The notes below the pieces were generated by a model that worked only from the letters and a program-made list of their open reading frames with translations, did not search any database and had not been told where the DNA came from. 64,000 nucleotides of DNA from Epiperipatus broadwayi (lineage: Eukaryota > Onychophora > Udeonychophora > Euonychophora > Peripatidae): positions 1,862,001-1,926,000 of the forward strand of contig JAQFVV010006310.1 of NCBI GenBank assembly GCA_028023455.1. Reading direction: 5' to 3'. Positions 13,394-25,164 of this stretch are shown here, one piece after another; the first letter of the stretch is position 1, and each line of letters begins with the position of its first letter. The translations under genes were made by a program, and so were the position numbers.

Positions 13394-13735
13394 ATTTATA
13401 TATTTCAAGAATGATGTGGTGAAATTAAAATTTTAAGTATGTATAGTGAAAAAAAGATATTAGCATAGAAAATGAAAAAAAGATATTAGCATAGAAAAAA
13501 AAGATGAAAATTGATTTACTTCATATGTATGTGATTAATTAAAAATAAAAAATTTTAATCTTTAACTATGGTTTAAAATTTATATATTTCAAGAATTATG
13601 TGGTAAAATTAAAATTTCAAGTGTACTGTAAAAAGATATTAGCATAGAAAAAAAATGTTAAAAATTGATTTACTTCATATGTATGTGATTAATTAAAAAT
13701 GAAAAATTTTAATCTTTAACTTGTAGTTTAAATTT
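13394..13735. repeat. About 184-bp tandem duplication
   Basis: The text starting ATTTATATATTTCAAGAATG at 13394 returns at 13578 with a few substitutions and runs in parallel to about 13735. Shared landmarks are GATATTAGCATAGAAAA and TTACTTCATATGTATGTGAT. Inside the first copy a block of about 27 bp containing AAAGATATTAGCATAGAAAA is itself duplicated. Confidence 0.85.
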
Positions 13736-13849
13736 TTTATCTGGGTTAGGTATAATCTCCAGCATAATAAATGATTAATAGTAATCAAAAATATATTTAT
13801 CTGAAGTGAATAGTGTCAAAATTTCATATGTAGTTTGATATTTGTCCAT

Positions 13850-14010
13850 TAAAATTTGTAGATTTGCTACCTTAATATAAACTGAGCACTGATTGTACAT
13901 AATTTTTCACATGTATGTGATCATGTGTATTGGTTATATAAGATAGAATGGATGACTGAAGACAGTTTGAAAGTCTGTGTTCAAATCCCCTTTAATTACA
14001 TCTAGCTTAA
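13850..14010 (+). repeat. Family B half copy, hammerhead deleted
   Basis: It contains the family B landmarks TAGATTTGCTACCTTAATAT and GTCTGTGTTCAAATCCCC, but the section between them that carries the hammerhead in other copies is missing. The box B-like GTTCAAATC near 13980 is retained. Confidence 0.7.
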
Positions 14011-14560
14011 GTACATACCCTATACTTGTATTTAAATATTAAATCATATTTTAGCATTTTAGTATTAATAAGTGCTGAACAAATAAAAAAGACATTTGTA
14101 AGAGATTGTGACCTGTACCAATAGAAAGGTGCTTGTTTGACAACAAATTCAACTTTGAGGACATCTTCTTCAAGTGATTGTTTTTATATGCTTCTAGAAG
14201 ATATGGTAAAGTGGAAGTTTTAAGTATATCTAAAAAAAGATACAAGGAACATGGAAAAAAGTGAGATGAAGTTGAATTATTCTCACATAATCTTTTGAGC
14301 TAGTGATCATGCAATTTGTTTTTTTCTCTTTTTGATAAATTTTTTAAAAAATAATATTAATTCAACTTTAAAAGTCATGATATAAGCAATATTACAAATA
14401 AATCAAATCAGATGTCACATGACTTAATTTAAACAAGCTATTTAAGTTAGATAGCTGGATTGGAAGACATATGGATGTCTGAAAATTTCAGATTTTCTCT
14501 TTAATAGTTATCCATTAGATAAAGTGCTGGGATTATTTTAGTGTTTTTAATCTAATGCTT

Positions 14561-14623
14561 GAATATCTTGGCACCTCACTGATAAAGTCAATAGTGGAAA
14601 CCGGTCTGGGATTGAGGATATTC
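14561..14623 (+). ncRNA. Hammerhead-ribozyme-like motif (third family)
   Basis: Type I order is visible: outer stem I GAATATC (14561-14567) pairs with GATATTC (14617-14623); inner stem I CTCA pairs with TGGG with one G-U; the core CTGATAA (14579-14585) differs from CTGATGA at one base; then comes a weak stem II, GAAAC (14597-14601), a CG loop and GTC, where cleavage would follow the C. The 7-bp outer pairing is hard to explain by chance. The changed core base and poor stem II suggest it is now inactive. It is probably part of an unrecognised retroelement continuing toward 14770. Confidence 0.6.
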
Positions 14624-14779
14624 TGCAAAGCTTGTTAAGAGCTTATTTGCCAGCTCTTTATAAAACCTAAGCAATATGTAAAATTCATGGATATTAATGA
14701 TCAAGCATATACCAACAATTTTTAGAGGATCAGAATGCAATTATTTTATTCATTATTAGTTCTGAATTTGGAAGAAAGA

Positions 14780-15335
14780 TATCATTAATGTGGGTTAGAG
14801 GATGATAGAAAGTTAATGAAAAAAAAAGATTAATTTATTTCATATATAACTTTTAAATATATTTCTATTTTTGATCGTATTTAATATATTAAACATACAT
14901 TAATTAAATTATTTTTAAATGATTTAATTCATGAAAAAATTGGACTGTTTTTTTGTTTTTCATTTAATATGTCACAATACAGTTAGTTTATAAAATTAGC
15001 AAAATTAATTGCTTTTATAAAATTAGCATATTAGAAACTTGTTGGTGTTTTTTGACTAGACTGTATTCTTCAACACCTAATATATTCATACTGTTGGCTT
15101 TTCTTCATGGGAATGATAAATTTTTGTTTTCTAAAACTTGATATACCTTTTAAAAACTAATCTATTACAATCTTTATCAGAATTATATATGTATAAATTT
15201 GGTACAGCTCAACAAAATTCTTCTGTTCTTTTATATATATATATAAAATACATATTTTGCGGGTTTCTCCGTTATAAAAATTTTTTACAACATTATAATG
15301 ACGTTGTTTTTTGGCTCCACAAACACCCAACAAAA
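14780..15335. other. AT-rich DNA, nothing recognised
   Basis: The open frame at 15138-15455 is made mostly of microsatellite and poly-A and is not a gene. Confidence 0.45.
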
Positions 15336-15337
15336 TA

Positions 15338-15339
15338 TT

Positions 15340-15413
<74 letters not shown>
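15338..15413. repeat. (AT)n / poly-A / (AT)n tract
   Basis: An (AT)n run, then about 30 A residues, then a second (AT)n run. Confidence 0.9.
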
Positions 15414-15597
15414 TATAGTGCTAGCAGTGCAAAAGTAATCTTGATTGGCTTCTAGCTTAGAAAAATTATGACTGAAGAGTTTTAAATATGAAAAGCAGAA
15501 TCCTTCATTTACTAAATATTTACCATATATATTAGTAACAATTTTTTATGAATTTTACAAGTTGAAATTATAATGGGTATTTCTATTTATCTATCTA

Positions 15598-15902
15598 GAA
15601 AAAATATACAATCATCTCAGGAAATTTGATAATCCAGTTTACATATATGATCTATCTATTCAAATATACATTCTAAAGCCAAAATACATTATAATTTTTA
15701 GAATTTGGTTATTTTTTTTGGCCTAGCTTTAATTTGTATATAGGTAGTCAATTTTAAATGTGTCTGATACGGATTTACTTTTGTTTAACCAAGTTCTAAA
15801 ATTGTAATGTATTTTGGCTTTATAATATATATTTGAATAGGTAGATCATAAATGTAAACTGGATTATCAAATTTCCTGAGATGATTGTATATATTTTTTT
15901 GA
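15598..15902. repeat. Foldback element, about 300 bp
   Basis: The left arm (15598-15715) includes ACAATCATCTCAGGAAATTT and AAGCCAAAATACATTATAA. The right arm (15790-15902) carries their complements in reverse order. The spacer is about 75 bp. No hammerhead core, box A/B or coding content was seen. Confidence 0.85.
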
Positions 15903-15904
15903 TC

Positions 15905-16625
15905 TAATATTTGGACATAATAGCCTACCTAAATTGTGAAAATTGCACTCAGCAGAGGGGGTAAATATGTTATTTATATATCTAGAAATATTTCAGCTAT
16001 GATATAACAACTAACAATTAATTAAAAACTGTCATTGCTTATGTAGATATATTTTCTATGTGACCTATCTTAAGCCAAAAGTGGAAATTTCCATTATAAT
16101 TTCAATATATACATATTTTCAGGGTTTTTGCTTTTATTAATGCATACTTCAAGCCCATATATAACAATTATATATAAGCTAAAAAAGTTAAACATTTTTT
16201 ATCATTATGCATGCATTTCATGAACAATATCTGCTCTATATAAGTGCCACAAGTATTAAAGATGTCATTCTCCATGCTCATGTTAACAACTTGATAACTC
16301 TATCCACTTTTACTATCATTGCATTTTTTGATTTTTATCGGTGCATTCCTCAACTCCATCATACTACAATCAACAATCTGCAATGAAAGTCAGACTATTT
16401 TCTGTATTTATGCATTCATTTTACAATCAATCTTTGCTCTTCATTTGAGCTAGAGATATCAAGTATTTGAATCTCCACATGCTGACAACAATATAATGTG
16501 CTATGTCATTCTCATATAAGAAGCATCTGGTTTCTTTTCACTTTTAATATCCTCATGGAAAAGTGATTAATCATAACATGTTTAAATTTGTATATGCAAA
16601 GACACCTATGCTATGTATATATATG
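15905..16625. other. AT-rich DNA, nothing recognised
   Basis: The section near 16260-16560 is a little richer in C than its surroundings but holds no frame or motif I recognise. Confidence 0.4.
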
Positions 16626-16726
16626 TATATTAGAAGGGACTTCAATTCACTTTTAAGTTCCCTACAGCTTTTAACTCCTTCTTACACAACCAATACCTAG
16701 TCCCATAAATGTGAAAAAGATAAATG

Positions 16727-16781
16727 ATCTCCAAAATATGTATTTCATGCTGAACCAGCACTCATCCATTAGTCCAGATCA
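16727..16781 (-). ncRNA. Family B hammerhead-like motif, damaged core
   Basis: On the minus strand outer stem I GATCT/AGATC, stem II around GCTGGTTCAGC and GAAAT are kept, but the CTGATGA core is changed to a TGGATGA-like form. Probably inactive. Confidence 0.6.
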
Positions 16782-17154
16782 TCATCTACCACACATATAA
16801 TCATTTCTCAGTTTACATTAAGATAGCAAATCTTCAAATTTTAATGGACAGGCTTCAATCTTCTACACCTTCCTTCCCTTCAGGCATCCATATCATTGAA
16901 AATCTGATGATAAAATGTTTAATTCTTGTTGATGCCAATATTATTGTCATATCCATGTTGATTTAATTCTCTTACATATAGGACCATAATATGTTTATTC
17001 AAATACACAGAAAGATTTTCATCATCAGATTTTCAATGATATGGAATGCTGAAGAGTTAGAGGATGGAGAATATTAAAGCCTGGCTATTAAAGTTTGAAG
17101 ATTTGCTATCTTAATATAAATTGAGAAATGATTATATATATGTGTGGGAGATGT

Positions 17155-17210
17155 GATCTGGACCAACTGATGAGTGCTGGTTCAGCACAAAATATGGATA
17201 TTGGGAGATT
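17155..17210 (+). ncRNA. Family B hammerhead-like motif
   Basis: CCAA, CTGATGA (17167-17173), a perfect stem II hairpin GTGCTG-GTT-CAGCAC (17174-17188), then AAAA where GAAA is expected, and TTGG (17201-17204) closing stem I with CCAA. The G-to-A change in the GAAA box would be expected to abolish or lower activity. Confidence 0.7.
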
Positions 17211-17787
17211 ACTTATCTTTTTCACATGCATGTGGTCATGTGTTTCGATTGTGTAAGATGGAGTGGATAGCTGTAGAAAATTTGAAGTCTGAGTTCAAGC
17301 CCCTTCTAATTACATTAAGTTCAGTATAGACAGTATACTTCTATTTAAATATCATATATATGAGTGGTTTGTTTATTCAAAATTAATGCAGGCTTATGAA
17401 AAACAACAGAGGTATTTATAATGAAAAATAATAATATGGAATTCAGTAAAGTTGATGAAGTTTTAAAAGTGAGATGCTAAACTAAATTATATTAGCTACC
17501 ATGGGATAATCAAATATTATCACATGATAGTAGTACTTTATTGCCTAGTTAAGTAAATTTGTTTTCAGACGGAAAACTAATATACCTACGATATTTAATA
17601 TAATAATAAATATTGAATATTAGTAATAATAAATTTAGTCAGAAGCAACTAAATCTAAATACATTATTGAATATTCATTAAGACTGCATTTAATGTTGAT
17701 AATATTTTTTCGGTGTGTAAGGAGGTATTTATTTGCCTTTAATTTATTAAAAAAAATTATGTATACATTATTTTATTTTTTATTTTT

Positions 17788-17886
17788 TCCATGTGTCATA
17801 GCATCGGCCCCAGGAAGCGAACCCGTTAACCCGGGACAACTACTTGTGAGGCGGCTGTGCTGACCACTCGACCACCAACGCTTGAC
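17788..17886 (-). mobile_element. tRNA-derived SINE, copy 2, with target duplication
   Basis: The minus strand starts near AGCGTTGGTGGTCGAGTGG (acceptor plus box A), has a CAC triplet at the anticodon position, box B GGTTCGCTTCC, and CCGATGCT, which can pair with the 5' AGCGTTGG as an acceptor stem. The tail is ATGACACATGG plus A-rich sequence. Flanking direct repeats TATTTTTTATTTTT lie at 17774-17787 and 17887-17900. The element is 99 bp and among the better preserved copies in the window. Confidence 0.88.
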
Positions 17887-17904
17887 TATTTTTTATTTTT
17901 GTGG

Positions 17905-19500
17905 CCTGTATTGCTTCTTTTTTGTAATAGTTCTATATCAGCTGATATCTATTACACCAAAGTTTTACGTTATTTAGAGATTAAGATAGAGATGTTTGAT
18001 GAGAGAAATCTTTAGTTGTTACTTAAACAGTGGGTAATGAAACTTAATAGCGCTTTCCAATAAAAAGAAAAATGATTGTAATCAGTGCCACTTTGTATTA
18101 TTTCCAGTATCACTAATGTAAATCAAAGTGTCTAAAAAAAAAAATTAAAAAAAAAAGCTTTCTCCAATTATTTTTGATTAAGATATCTAGTTGTAATAAA
18201 CATTCACTTTATCAAGGTGATAAAAGAGGTTTTATAAATAGTTAAGTACTTATTTTAGGTCTAACTAATGATTTATAGTACTGTTATCTTATAAAAAAGA
18301 AACCCACAAAGAGAATTATTTTGAATCCAATAAAAAGAAAAAAAAAGTTTTAACGTTAAAAATCTGCATGTAACTAGTAAGGTTAATAATATCTATTTTC
18401 CCTATATATGTTTTAAAAGAGAAAACCTTTTTCTATAATTAAATTTAGCGCCTTTGTAATTATTGTCTTCTCAGCTTAAATGAGGCAAAACTAATATGAG
18501 AAATATCGAACAAATGAACTGAATTATAATACATACCAAAGAGTGAACACGCATTATATTATAAACAAAAAAACAATTTATAATAAAAGTAATAGTAAAG
18601 ACAATTATTAATAATGGAAAAATACTCTATTTCTGTTGGTTAGTGATTATGTAATTAATATTTCAGTTAAATATAATCTGCAAATTAAACAATATAAAGA
18701 AATATAAATTTTTTATGAGGATATCTATAAATTGATTATAATATTCAAAATATTGAAGGATTTTAGAATTAAAAAATAGCTTGTTTTGATATATATAGTT
18801 GTATGTATATATAAAAGAATTCGATTCGAGGCTGTATGTGAATTTTCAAAAAATAATTTTTAATTTCAAGTATTTTTTTAATAAAAGAATCCTATTTAAA
18901 AATGGACATAGAAAGGATCATTGATAGTCAGAATGAAGTCAGTTTTATTTTGTTAAGGGGGGGGGGGTGAAGTTAAAATAATGTATACTATTTAAATATG
19001 AGAAAACAAAAAAGTTTATTTCCAAAATAAAATAAAATGATTGGAGACGTATTTTCAAGTTTTTTTTTTTATTTGCTTTTTATCAGGGTATGTCTCATTA
19101 CAACTTCACCACATTAAAATCATTCATCAGTGCAGAATGTCAGATCTTAAAGAGTGAAAGTTCTTTGCAAAATAGAAGCATGGTAAGATAGGATGCTCTG
19201 ACTTTCTCATTGGTGTATGGTTGCAATATGATGGAACTGAGATGAGAGATGCATTGATAAAAAAAATTTCAAAAAATTAAAATACTTGTTTTTTAACTGC
19301 AACTTAGCTCAAAGTATCATCGTAGAAAATAAAAATAAATTAAAAAAATTAAGAAAATTTTAAATATAGCATTAGATTTTGGCTTTAAGAAATTAGTTGG
19401 AATTAGGATGACGATATTACAAAAAAATTAAAGTGTATATAGCTTTTGTAAATATTATAAAATAAAGGTAAATTTATAAATGTAGATAAAATTTATGCTT
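17905..19500. other. AT-rich DNA, nothing recognised
   Basis: It contains a G-tract after TTAA near 18957 and poly-A runs. No gene signal. Confidence 0.45.
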
Positions 19501-19504
19501 TAAT

Positions 19505-19610
19505 ACAGGCATGGCTATCTTATAGCGCATGCACCAAATGTGGCACATTGGAACCTAATTATAAAAATTAAAAACCTAGATTTTTATAAAGTAATACCAT
19601 AATAAAAAAA
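19505..19610 (+). repeat. Possible hAT-like 5' end / dispersed repeat
   Basis: It starts CAGGCATGGCTATC and includes CACCAAATGTGGCACATTGG. The start resembles the termini of some hAT elements. A diverged relative lies at 23208-23310. No matching 3' end was found, so the boundaries are unknown. Confidence 0.4.
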
Positions 19611-20691
19611 AGTTATTTAGTATTAAAAAAATATTATAGTGAGTCAAACTAAAATAAACAATTGCTATATAATCATTCTGTAAGTATACTTTTGTCATTT
19701 ATCAAATCTTTGATGGTCCTAATCCAGGGAAAAACTGGAATAGTTTTAAACTTTCATTTTGTAATTATTTGTCATTTGTAAGCCTTATAGTTTTGTTCCT
19801 TACAAAAATTATTTTGGTCATAAAATTGATAAAAAAACAAACAAACCATGAGATAATGACCGACTGCCACAAATTTGAGAAATATCTTGATGCTTTCATT
19901 TACAAACTTAAGTTCAATTATTAAAAGTCTGGTAAAAACAAAACAGATTTAGAAGTACATTATTAAATAACACATTGTCTGCCATTCGCACTTTAACCCC
20001 CCTCCCCAGTCAATTTAATATACCTTATCATTTTTTTAAATGTGGGACGAGGGGAGAAGAGGGAATGATTTATGCATTTTTATGATATATCATTTGAAAA
20101 AAAATTTAATATCTATTAATACAGCAGAAATTGCATGAATGTAGGCTGTATAGTTTATAATTTTTTTTGTAAACGATACTATTTTTTTCTAAGGAAATAT
20201 ATATATATAACATAAGAATTTATATGAAAAGGACATTAAAAACAAATTAATAGATCCTTCAAACTAAGTACAGACATTAGTAATTATATTTATTTATTTA
20301 TAATTTAAATTATAATAAAATGTCTCAATATTTTTAATTTTTTCTCTCAAATGATTTGCTATTATATATATATAAATTAAATTAAAAGTTAATCGACCTA
20401 TAAATACATATTTGCATGAAGCTTATAAATATATGTTTGTGTGTTTTTATTATTAATTTTATATTTGCACATTTTGATTATATTTTATCGTTATTATTAA
20501 ATGAACACTTAAAACAAATTACCACAATCTAATATATAATTTTGTTTTAAACTTCGATAATATTAAATAATAAATTTTGCATAGGTATATAGATATGCTT
20601 TAAGAAGTGTGTAATTCTTTCTATGTTGTTTTTAGTTTTCCATTTAGCTTAATATATTTTCAGTACTTTGTACTATAGTTAAAACTGTTTT

Positions 20692-20980
20692 AAGCCAATA
20701 AGCATCACATGATCACCATTTTCTATGCTTGCTTATAACTGTTATTAATAATAAACAGGCAAAACTCTCTATATGTATTGCCACTCAGTGCAAGCCAGAG
20801 TAATCAATGGATGCCAGAAGGCTTGTGTATAAAATCCCCATCTAGTGCCTACTCACCCCCAGACTAGTTTCTGGGTGCCAGGCACTAGATGGGGATTTTA
20901 TGCACAAGCCTTCTGGCATCTATTGATTACTCTGGCTTGCACTGAGTGGCAATACATACAGAGAGTTTTACCTGTTTTAT
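20692..20980 (+). mobile_element. Family A element, foldback form, 9-bp duplication
   Basis: It starts AAGCCAATAAGCATCACATG and ends CCTGTTTTAT, flanked by AACTGTTTT at 20683-20691 and 20981-20989. Inside, a long inverted repeat joins antisense and sense copies of the family A 3' half around the remnant GACTAGTTTCTGG, which is only the GAAAC side of the hammerhead. Ends and orientation agree with the copies at 23333-23556 and 56477-56842. No coding capacity. Confidence 0.88.
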
Positions 20981-20989
20981 AACTGTTTT

Positions 20990-23205
20990 GCCTACATTGT
21001 TTTATAATGGCTGTTAGTAATATATAAATGAGCTGATTTACATATTCTACAAATTCAATAATTGGAAGCTATTAGATCTTTTATTCATTATGTTATTATT
21101 TGCAATGTACCAAGCCTTCTTTCTCTTTCTATCATCTTGTTTTATACATACTTGTTTGTCATATTCTCTAATAATAGATACTTGTGGATATGTTTTGGAT
21201 TAAAAATAAAGTCAAAAAATTCTACTATTATCATAAAAAGACTGACATGAAATATGATCAGTGAATACTGTTATATATTATTTTAATCAAAATTTTATCA
21301 AGTTTTTACTAATCTTACTAACAAAATTTACATTTTAAAACTTAATTATCAAAATTAATAATTTATGAATAAATACAAAATTAATAACTTTAAAATTGTT
21401 TAAATTCATTATTTTATTTTATAATTATTATATTTTTTTAGTTTTTAAAAAAAATATAATCTGACATGTAATATTTAATTTTTAATATCATATAAAATAA
21501 AGTTAATGAGAAAATTACATCAAACAAATGCATAAATAATACACAATATTAAAACTTTAAATTTTTTCTATTGTAAATTATTATATTATAAAAAAAATAC
21601 AAAATATTATTTATCTATTGCATATTTTGCTTTATACAAAAATTCAATAGTGATGCAAAAGCTGTATTGTTCATAAAAACCCTTGTGTGAAAAAGTTAGC
21701 ACATGGACTGTAAAATGTTGATTATTCCTGTTATGATCCTACTAAAATGGAGTGTATGGTCTTAGGTATAATAAATGGGAAATCAATAAAAAAAGACTGA
21801 AATGTTTAACTAAAGCTGGTGGAGATGAGTTAAAAAGATATTATTACTTTAATTTATAAGATGCTTAAAAGCAACATGCTTACAACTGGTACAATTTTAT
21901 ATAAAAAGGCAATAGAGTAATTTTAAAAATCCACTAACATATTGTCATTATTTATTATTAGCCCTGGCGGCAGTTTTTATCAATTTTCAATCTTTGATTT
22001 CGATGTAAAATCTTTATTCTATACTATAACTCAGTAAATTGAACTTGATTTTTTTTTAGAAATGCATGTTTACAAATGACAAATATTCCAAAGAATTCAT
22101 ATTTGAAGTTTGCAAATATTGAAAAATAAAAATGTAATGACAATGAAGGGCTTTTCAATCATTGAATAATGGGAAGAAAAGAAATGAAGCATGCAATTTC
22201 TAAAAAATTTCACAGTCTTTGTTGACTGAAATTTATTTCTAAAATGGGAATAAATAAATGTGAAGCATTATTAAATTTATAAAACTCTGTTATAAAATAT
22301 TAAATTGCATTTATAGTTTTTAGAAGACAAAATATTTTACCACAGTAATTTGGCAAGATTGTTTTCACAAGATGTAATAATCCTACTGACCATACTTTGT
22401 TTGTTAAGTTTATAATCAAATTTATTAACTTCTATTCTTAAAAATATAACATATATTCACAAAATCAAAGTGTATACATATACACTTTTAGTTTTAAATA
22501 ATTATTATACAATTATTGTGTAAAAAGAATCAGAAATATTAAATAAACTACACAAAAAAATGTTTTTTGTTACTCCAAAAATTTTCTTGGAAAAATTTCA
22601 CAAATAGCCTCCAAACCAGATTACAAAGAATTAATTTCATCAAACACATTAAGGCCCTGACCTCTTCCGTTTTTTTTTTAAATTAATAAATCAATATTCC
22701 TTAGTTTATATTTTTGCAATTAAACAAATCCTATGAAAGTATACTGTAAAAGACAATTTAAAGAAGAAATACCTGTGCCATCTCTGAAGTTGACAGTCAT
22801 GTTAAATGTCATGTTTCATGACCATTCAATTAAAAAAATACAGTCTAATTTTACTGAAGTTTTATGCATAAGATTAGAAGAAAAACTATATTTTGAAATA
22901 AAAAGTTGGAATTTGAAGAAAAACTGGATTTTACACAACCTTATGAAAAGCATTCGGGATTTAGGAAAAGATGAAATTTCATAAAACAGAGTTTTAATGA
23001 ATATAAACATTCATTGCATTTAGGTTTCAAGATTATAAAAAAGCTTCCAATTGTATTTAATTGATAAATTTACATAACATTAATAAAAAAATATAAAAAA
23101 AGATATAACAAATAATCCAATTTCTTAAAAATTATTTTGACACCTTTAAAAAAGCTTTTAAAAATCTATATTAGATAATCATAAATTTAAAGATAATCTA
23201 AGTAA
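20990..23205. other. AT-rich DNA, no gene supported
   Basis: The frame at 22733-22984 begins with ATG and has a mixed composition, but an overlapping frame exists on the other strand and no family motif is present. The stretch 21630-21725 has a diverged relative at 23860-23955. Confidence 0.45.
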
Positions 23206-23207
23206 AG

Positions 23208-23318
23208 AATGGATGACCTCTGGTGCCTGTACTAAATATGTTACATTTTGGAACAATGTATTTCTAATTACACAAATAAAAAGTAAATGTAGATCCTACA
23301 AAGCAATACTATAACAAA
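23208..23318 (+). repeat. Dispersed repeat, relative of 19505-19610
   Basis: It shares the spaced landmarks CTAAATATGTTACATTTTGG and AATACTATAACAAAAA with the 19.5-kb segment and supplies the target site for the family A copy beside it. Confidence 0.45.
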
Positions 23319-23332
23319 AAACAACAAAAATT

Positions 23333-23556
23333 AAAACAGGCAAAACTCACTATACATATTGCCACACACAGCAAGCTAGAGTAATCAGTGGATACCAGAA
23401 GGCTTGTGCAGATGGGGATTTTATGCACAAGCCTTCTGGCATCCAATGATTACTCTAGCTTGCTGTGTGTGGCAATACGTATATGGAGTTTTGCCTGTTT
23501 TAACAACAGTTATAAGCAAGTATAAAAAATGGTGATCATGTGATGTTTATTGGCTT
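23333..23556 (-). mobile_element. Family A element, short foldback form, 13-bp duplication
   Basis: On the minus strand it starts AAGCCAATAAACATCACATG and ends GCCTGTTTT, flanked by AACAACAAAAATT at 23320-23332 and 23557-23569. The interior is a near-perfect hairpin of the family A 3' section (GCACAAGCCTTCTGGCATCC and its complement). The hammerhead region is lost. Confidence 0.9.
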
Positions 23557-23859
23557 AACAACAAAAATTCAAACACAGTAAGACAAAGTAAAAAAAAAGA
23601 TTTTTGTTTGACATTTATTCTGTAAATACACATTTGGTGCATGACAATTCTTGAAGTATCTAATTGAGATTAAGTCTATAATAGATTTTAACTCTTATAT
23701 TGGTGAATTGTCTGTTGTTTTTTTCTTTGTAAGCTTACATGGCTATTTTTGCTGTTTTTCATTATAGTATGCAATGTTTAAATTTTAATTTTTTTCTACA
23801 GTATTATCAGATTATGTGGGGGAGGAGATATTATATACTATGTATTTATATTAACATAT

Positions 23860-23955
23860 TTGATACAAAAATTCAACAATAGTGCAAAAGTTATATGATG
23901 CATCTGAACTCATAATATATAAACAAATTAATGCGTGGATAATTAAATGTTGGTC
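23860..23955 (+). repeat. Dispersed repeat, relative of 21630-21725
   Basis: It shares ACAAAAATTCAA and GTGCAAAAG with the 21.6-kb segment. Function and boundaries are unknown. Confidence 0.35.
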
Positions 23956-23993
23956 ACCCCATTTAAAGTCATCTGAGAATGGCAAATAAGGAT

Positions 23994-24110
23994 TGCATGG
24001 CTCAAATAAGTGTAGATTGGGAAATTCTGGAGCTTAAGATTCATGAATTGTATCAAAATTTGTCATTTCTGGCCCTTGAATTTTTTATGAACTTAAGGCC
24101 ATTGAAATAT
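23994..24110 (+). repeat. Family C SINE-like copy
   Basis: It contains TGCATGGCTCAAATAAGTG, CTGGAGCTTAAGATTCATG and TTTGTCATTTCTGGC in the family order. Diverged single unit. Confidence 0.6.
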
Positions 24111-24119
24111 ATTGAAAAT

Positions 24120-25160
24120 AAATTTTAGTAAAACTCAATAATGCTTATCAAACCTTACAGATACTACCAACAAAAACTAGAATTCTGTTTAATTATGTTT
24201 ACTTGACTTAGAAAAAATAAATAAAAAAATTGAAATGGATTGCATTTTGATACTATATTTTAAAAAAAAGAGATTTTTAAATTCAAGTAAGCATTAAATA
24301 TTATGCTTTGCTTATTTTAATTTATGATTATTAAATATGGTCTAGCATTAAAATAAAGCAAATATTGCATGTGATCCATGGAAATATAAAAATAATGTTT
24401 AGAATGGTTAGTTGTTTAGGAGGTCAGATGATATTTGAGTTGTGGAAGTAACAAATTTAGCAAAAAAAAAAAAAATCAAAAGTTTCAATGACAAAATATT
24501 TCCTGATATAATTGCAAAAATTAAACCTTAATATAAAAATGGACTAAAGATACAGCAAAAAGAAATGATAGACAATGGACTAGAGTTATCCTTAATAAGA
24601 TGCTAAGATAGAAAAAACATTCTTGTAAAAAATCCATTTAAAGAAGGAAGGATTAAATATAAAAAATTCTAAATTGTATGTGGAAACAGATAGCATATAG
24701 TAACAGATATTTGTAGAAAAATATTGTTAAAACTTTCATAGTAAATCTAATACCCTGAATGTATTTTTATATGTAGGTATGTTAGCACATTATATCTGTA
24801 TGCTTAAATATTTTGTTTCAGTTGTTGAATATGATCACATGTCAGTTAATAATATGTTATCATATAGTAAATGGTGCGTAAGTTTATATTTTATTATTAA
24901 TAAAAATTGTAATAATTTAAGATTGAACTATTTGTTCTACAATGGTTTAATTAAAAACTAAAATTCTCTATATGCATTTATGTAGATAGTTTAGAACATT
25001 AAGTTTCAATATGCTTTTATGCTTTGACAATCTACTCAACCATCCATCTATTTATATATTTGTAGATCCATATATGTGATGATGTGTTGTGATGCACTGT
25101 GGCTTCTTTATCAGAGTTAGGGATATATCAGTCACTATGCTTAGAGAAATCTGTTATCTT
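24120..25160. other. AT-rich DNA, nothing recognised
   Basis: No supported gene. A GATGATGTGTTGTGATGCAC segment near 25078-25100 is less AT-rich but unassigned. Confidence 0.4.
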
Positions 25161-25164
25161 CCTT

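Larger units (their letters stand above)
16628..17322. mobile_element. Family B foldback copy 1
   Basis: Two family B units in inverted orientation. The left arm (16628 to about 16905) reads as the reverse complement of the right arm (about 17010-17322). Each arm carries GTTTGAAGATTTGCTATCTT-like text, a hammerhead-like motif and the 3' segment with TAGCTG and GTTCAAGCCCC. The spacer holds about 100 bp of unrelated text. Compare 29513-30022 and 34500-34968. Confidence 0.85.

Noticed and set aside
15138-15455. 105-codon open frame
   Set aside because: Its end is poly-Lys and Ile/Tyr repeats encoded by poly-A and (AT)n; a composition effect.
22733-22984. 83-codon ATG frame
   Set aside because: An opposite-strand frame overlaps it, composition follows the AT background, and no family motif is visible.
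20692-23556. Family A as a MITE (cut-and-paste DNA transposon with terminal inverted repeats)
   Set aside because: The full-length copy at 56.5 kb has no terminal inverted repeat, and target duplications vary from 9 to 13 bp.
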